This document shows positions 7,255 through 8,748 of a stretch of 8,748 bases of DNA, in pieces. The notes beneath the pieces were generated by a model. It saw only the letters and a list, made by a program, of their open reading frames with translations. It did no database searches and was not told the origin of the DNA. A program made the position numbers and the translations under genes. The stretch is from the NCBI GenBank assembly GCA_046756865.1, contig JBHHXE010000093.1:1-8748 (forward strand). Direction: 5' to 3'. Position 1 is the stretch's first letter. Each line of letters starts with the position of its first letter. The stretch comes from DUAG01 sp046756865 (lineage in GTDB: Bacteria > Nitrospirota > Nitrospiria > SBBL01 > JAADHI01).

Positions 7255-7279
7255 ACAGAATACCCATTCTGTGTAGAAT
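7255..7279 (+). repeat. Two overlapping short inverted repeats between ccdA and the small His/Cys gene
   Basis: A perfect 7-bp stem ACAGAAT/ATTCTGT (7255-7261 and 7266-7272, loop ACCC) begins two bases after the ccdA stop. Its right arm is shared with a second dyad, ATTCT-GTGT-AGAAT (7266-7279). Only one hairpin can form at a time. No T-tract follows, so it is not a standard terminator. It could be an operator, an RNA processing structure or chance. Confidence 0.4.
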
Positions 7280-7307
7280 ATGTGCCATCTGCGGGAGAGA
7301 ATTATCA

Positions 7308-7670
7308 TTGAACAGATGCCTTTCAAGGTTCCTGAATAAATCAAAACAACAGATGAAGCGAACAGCCTTCCTTCTTCTTTTTGTTCATCTCACCCTGACT
7401 GGCTACATGACGATCGGGATTGGAGGACATCTCCTAAAGCATGGCCAGGCGACGAACCATGCAATGCAGCATACATCATTCGTTTGTGCCTGGATGTGCA
7501 CCGCTTCGAGCTTTGTCCATACAGTGGTACCTCAACTCGATCAAATATTTTATCCATTTTTTGAGTTACCAGTTTTCAACAAGGAGCGTTATAAAGCTCT
7601 TTCCGCCTTACCTCCTTCAATCCGGGGGCCTCCTCTTTCTTCTTTTCAAGCTTATTTTCTTATTGACTAA
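7308..7670 (+). CDS. Small membrane-anchored His-rich protein with CX3C motif, unknown function
   Basis: This 120-aa protein is not one I can assign to a named family with certainty. It has a basic N-terminus, one hydrophobic segment at about 19-40 (signal or anchor), then a cluster of possible metal ligands: His41, His45, His51, His55, Cys60, Cys64 and His71, including the CX3C sequence CAWMC. The C-terminus ends in an S-I-R-G-P-P-L-S-S-F-Q sequence. The layout (one N-terminal helix, central His/Cys patch, terminal R-x-PP) resembles DUF2946-like small proteins and others found beside metal-related genes; this is a resemblance, not a proven homology. The start is chosen as TTG 7308 because GGGAGA lies nine bases upstream (7293-7298). 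ATG 7353 (105-aa product) has no Shine-Dalgarno sequence but would give a more typical signal peptide. The gene follows ccdA by 54 nt, which suggests its cysteines may be kept reduced by TlpA-CcdA. Confidence 0.72.
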   Translation: MNRCLSRFLNKSKQQMKRTAFLLLFVHLTLTGYMTIGIGGHLLKHGQATNHAMQHTSFVCAWMCTASSFVHTVVPQLDQIFYPFFELPVFNKERYKALSALPPSIRGPPLSSFQAYFLID

Positions 7671-7717
7671 TATTACGCATACCTGACTGGAATTCTCTTG
7701 GTTGTTGTCATCCAGGT

Positions 7718-7747
7718 TGAGGAGACACGATGTTTCGCGCCTCCTCA
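7718..7747 (+). repeat. Inverted repeat TGAGGAG/CTCCTCA in the HMA-gene leader
   Basis: A perfect 7-bp stem pairs 7718-7724 with 7741-7747 around a 16-nt loop, with a small inner CGA/TCG pairing. The left arm contains a Shine-Dalgarno-like GAGGAG and the right arm is its complement, so the RNA hairpin would hide that site. No T-tract follows on either strand, so it is not an intrinsic terminator. Confidence 0.5.
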
Positions 7748-7750
7748 TAA
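7730..7750 (+). CDS. Possible six-codon leader peptide (MFRASS)
   Basis: ATG at 7730 lies five bases after GAGGAG (7719-7724) and reads six codons to TAA at 7748-7750. Its last two codons lie within the right arm of the 7718-7747 inverted repeat, so translation and folding would exclude each other, as in attenuation leaders. Very short open frames with a purine-rich upstream arise easily by chance, so this is only a candidate. Confidence 0.18.
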   Translation: MFRASS

Positions 7751-7801
7751 AAATCCAATGGACTGGCGGGGAGGGTGCTTTTTCCAGGCACAAACGTTCA
7801 G

Positions 7802-7808
7802 AAGGAGG
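7802..7808 (+). promoter_or_regulatory. Strong ribosome binding site deciding the HMA-like gene start
   Basis: AAGGAGG lies five bases before ATG 7814. It rules out the upstream in-frame ATG at 7775, which would add 13 non-signal residues before a clean signal peptide. Confidence 0.88.
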
Positions 7809-7813
7809 CGATT

Positions 7814-8143
7814 ATGAAGTGCGTAAGAAGTATCGTGATTTTGGCAATGTTCTTGAGTTTCTCTGTTTCGTCTGCAAATGCTGGGGAGGCGGCAAGAATC
7901 AACCTGAGGCTCGGCGGGAAATTCTGTCGCGAATACCTGACAGACCTCGAGAAGGTTCTCAAAAATATGGATGGCGTCAAAACGGTTAACTTAAAGTGTA
8001 TGAAGGGCCATGCCATCGTTGAAGTGGAGCCGGAGAAAGTCAAACCTGCGCAGCTTGTTGAAGTGGTCAAGGGGATCAAAGGAAAAGGCTGGCATTGTAT
8101 GGCCGAAGTGATGTGTGAAACAGGGAAGTTATATCGTTTGTAA
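7814..8143 (+). CDS. Exported HMA-fold (MerP-like) protein with altered cysteine set
   Basis: This 109-aa protein has a clean signal peptide at residues 1-23 (VILAMFLSFSVSS, cleavage ANA|GE). The mature part follows the beta-alpha-beta-beta-alpha-beta pattern of heavy-metal-associated domains: INLRLGGKFC (29-38), a helix to K50, MDGVKTVNLKC (52-62), HAIVEVEPEKVKPAQLVEVVKGI (66-88), and GWHCMAEVMC (92-101). HMA domains such as MerP and CopZ bind soft metals through a CxxC in the first loop. Here the first cysteine position is Gly35 and only Cys38 remains, while additional cysteines occur at 62, 95 and 101 and a histidine at 94. It may bind metal differently or act through thiol exchange. It is probably periplasmic and may be a carrier between outer-membrane uptake and an inner-membrane partner. 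Clients could include the adjacent PepSY protein. The exact metal is unknown. Confidence 0.82.
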   Translation: MKCVRSIVILAMFLSFSVSSANAGEAARINLRLGGKFCREYLTDLEKVLKNMDGVKTVNLKCMKGHAIVEVEPEKVKPAQLVEVVKGIKGKGWHCMAEVMCETGKLYRL

Positions 8144-8241
8144 GCGATTGAGACTGGGTCTGTTATGTGATGACATGGCAGTCCCAGTTAGGGAGTCGTA
8201 GTAGGTCGGAGCGATTTTCATAAGATAAAGGTGTTGGCGAG
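8144..8241. other. Intergenic gap between the HMA-like and PepSY genes
   Basis: This 98-bp spacer is dominated by the long hairpin at 8152-8189. No T-tract or convincing promoter was seen after it. The downstream gene could be transcribed by read-through. Confidence 0.5.
8152..8189 (+). repeat. Long imperfect hairpin after the HMA-like gene
   Basis: The two arms (8152-8168 and 8173-8189) pair over 17 positions with a GATG loop. The outer block has six Watson-Crick pairs (ACTGGG/CCCAGT) plus a G-U closing pair. One T-T mismatch follows, then nine inner pairs, two of them G-U. No run of T follows, so an intrinsic terminator is unlikely. It could stabilise the upstream mRNA 3' end, serve as a processing site, or be a dispersed palindromic repeat. 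Confidence 0.65.
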
Positions 8242-8748
8242 ATGACACGTTCAATCCGCAAGTTACATCGGTGTTTGGGAGTTTTTATCGGTCTACAGAT
8301 CCTCTTCTGGACGATTAGTGGACTCTACTTCAGTTGGAATGAGATCAAGACGGTTCGTGGTGAGAACCTGGTTGTCAAACAGTCTGGATTGTTCCTAGAC
8401 GATCCGGCTTACGTGTCCCCCTCTAAGGTGATCTCAACATTTGTTCAACAAAACCTTGAAATCGAGATGATCGATCAGGTGACACTTCGTTTTCTACTTG
8501 ATAAACCGGTCTATGAAATTCGGTATCAGCAGAAAGGAAGGGTTCGGTACGCTTTGGCAAATGCCTTTACCGGCCTCCTCCGGTCACCGATTCGTAAAGA
8601 TGAGGCGGTCGCCATTGCCCATGCGGATTTTGAACCCATCGCTCCCGTTCTCTCCACCGATTGGATCGAAGCGGTAAAACCCGGTTCAGAGTATCGGGGT
8701 CGGCCCCTTCCAGCGTATCGAATCACGTTTGATCATCCGATAGAGACC
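8242..8748 (+). CDS. PepSY domain-containing inner-membrane protein (3' truncated)
   Basis: The first 169 residues are present and the gene runs off the window. It begins with the family's typical N-terminus, basic IRKLHR followed by one transmembrane helix at about 12-32 (GVFIGLQILFWTISGLYFSW). A periplasmic domain follows with PepSY-like segments: VSPSKVISTF, then L-D-K-P-V-Y-E-I-R-Y, and the repeat-like RKDEAVAIAHADF (about 117-130). PepSY transmembrane (PiuB-like) proteins are often found near TonB-dependent siderophore or metal uptake genes, and some relatives carry haem or reductase functions. The missing C-terminus would be expected to hold further helices. ATG 8242 is preceded by AAAGGTG at 8227-8233, eight bases away. 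It fits the metal-handling theme of the preceding genes, but substrate and redox role cannot be told from this part. Confidence 0.87.
   Translation, partial: MTRSIRKLHRCLGVFIGLQILFWTISGLYFSWNEIKTVRGENLVVKQSGLFLDDPAYVSPSKVISTFVQQNLEIEMIDQVTLRFLLDKPVYEIRYQQKGRVRYALANAFTGLLRSPIRKDEAVAIAHADFEPIAPVLSTDWIEAVKPGSEYRGRPLPAYRITFDHPIET

Larger units (their letters stand above)
7671..7813. other. Intergenic leader region upstream of the HMA-like gene
   Basis: This 143-bp spacer holds an inverted repeat with a possible six-codon leader peptide (described separately) and a strong ribosome binding site at its end. I see no convincing promoter. TTGACT (7663-7668, overlapping the preceding stop) has no good -10 at 17 bp, and GAGACA/CATAAA (7722-7727, 7746-7751) matches only 4 of 6 in each box. 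The length and structure suggest a regulated 5' region, but the sequence alone does not show how. Confidence 0.4.

Noticed and set aside
7308..7670. Calling the CX3C protein a Sco or CuA copper protein
   Set aside because: Only the Cys spacing matches; length, fold pattern and surrounding conserved residues of those families are absent.
7441..7686. Second forward frame inside the small His/Cys gene
   Set aside because: It lacks a signal segment or ribosome site; the chosen frame has a hydrophobic N-terminal anchor and GGGAGA before its start.
7702..7989. Forward frame overlapping the HMA-like gene
   Set aside because: It has no ribosome site, and the other frame has a strong ribosome site, signal peptide and HMA pattern.
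1..8748. tRNA, rRNA, CRISPR array, insertion sequence or attachment site
   Set aside because: I saw no direct-repeat array, transposase motif, terminal inverted repeats, cloverleaf or rRNA-like sequence anywhere in the window.

Overview
The window is an 8.7 kb, entirely plus-strand stretch from a Gram-negative (diderm) bacterium. A TonB-ExbB-ExbD energy-coupling operon, a lipoprotein thioredoxin, a CcdA electron carrier and exported metal-binding-type proteins all require an outer membrane and periplasm. Base composition is roughly balanced. The gene set resembles environmental Nitrospirota or delta/gamma-proteobacterial genomes. The small His/Cys protein at 7308-7670 reminds me of proteins from Nitrospirota, but this assignment is tentative and comes from memory, not from a search.

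Layout. (1) 1-540: the 3' end of a BNR/Asp-box sialidase-like beta-propeller gene. (2) 659-5784: a compact six-gene cluster encoding DUF3450 protein, TtpC-type ExbB with a periplasmic extension, a short ExbB, ExbD, TonB and an exported TPR protein. Genes are joined by ATGA overlaps or gaps of 2-11 nt. This is the gene order of the TonB2/TtpC type of system known from Vibrio, and it appears complete. (3) 5841-7253: a TlpA/ResA-like membrane-anchored thioredoxin followed by CcdA, which together carry reducing power from cytoplasmic thioredoxin to periplasmic cysteines. (4) 7308-8748: a 120-aa membrane-anchored His-rich protein with a CX3C motif, a 109-aa exported heavy-metal-associated (HMA)-fold protein with a rearranged cysteine set, and the start of a PepSY-domain membrane protein that runs off the window.

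How they may work together (inference). The TonB2-like complex would energise an outer-membrane receptor that is not in this window. The TlpA-CcdA pair would keep periplasmic cysteines reduced. The two small Cys/His proteins are plausible clients or metal carriers, and the PepSY protein is of a kind often found near TonB-dependent metal or siderophore uptake and reduction genes. The right half is therefore a candidate periplasmic metal-handling module linked to thiol reduction and placed directly after its own TonB energiser. The two small proteins are the least familiar parts.

Non-coding DNA is scarce. The gaps are 118 bp (541-658), 143 bp (7671-7813) and 98 bp (8144-8241). The last two contain notable inverted repeats. 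I found no classical hairpin-plus-T-tract terminator, convincing promoter, RNA gene, mobile element or CRISPR array. No gene-free stretch exceeds 300 bases.
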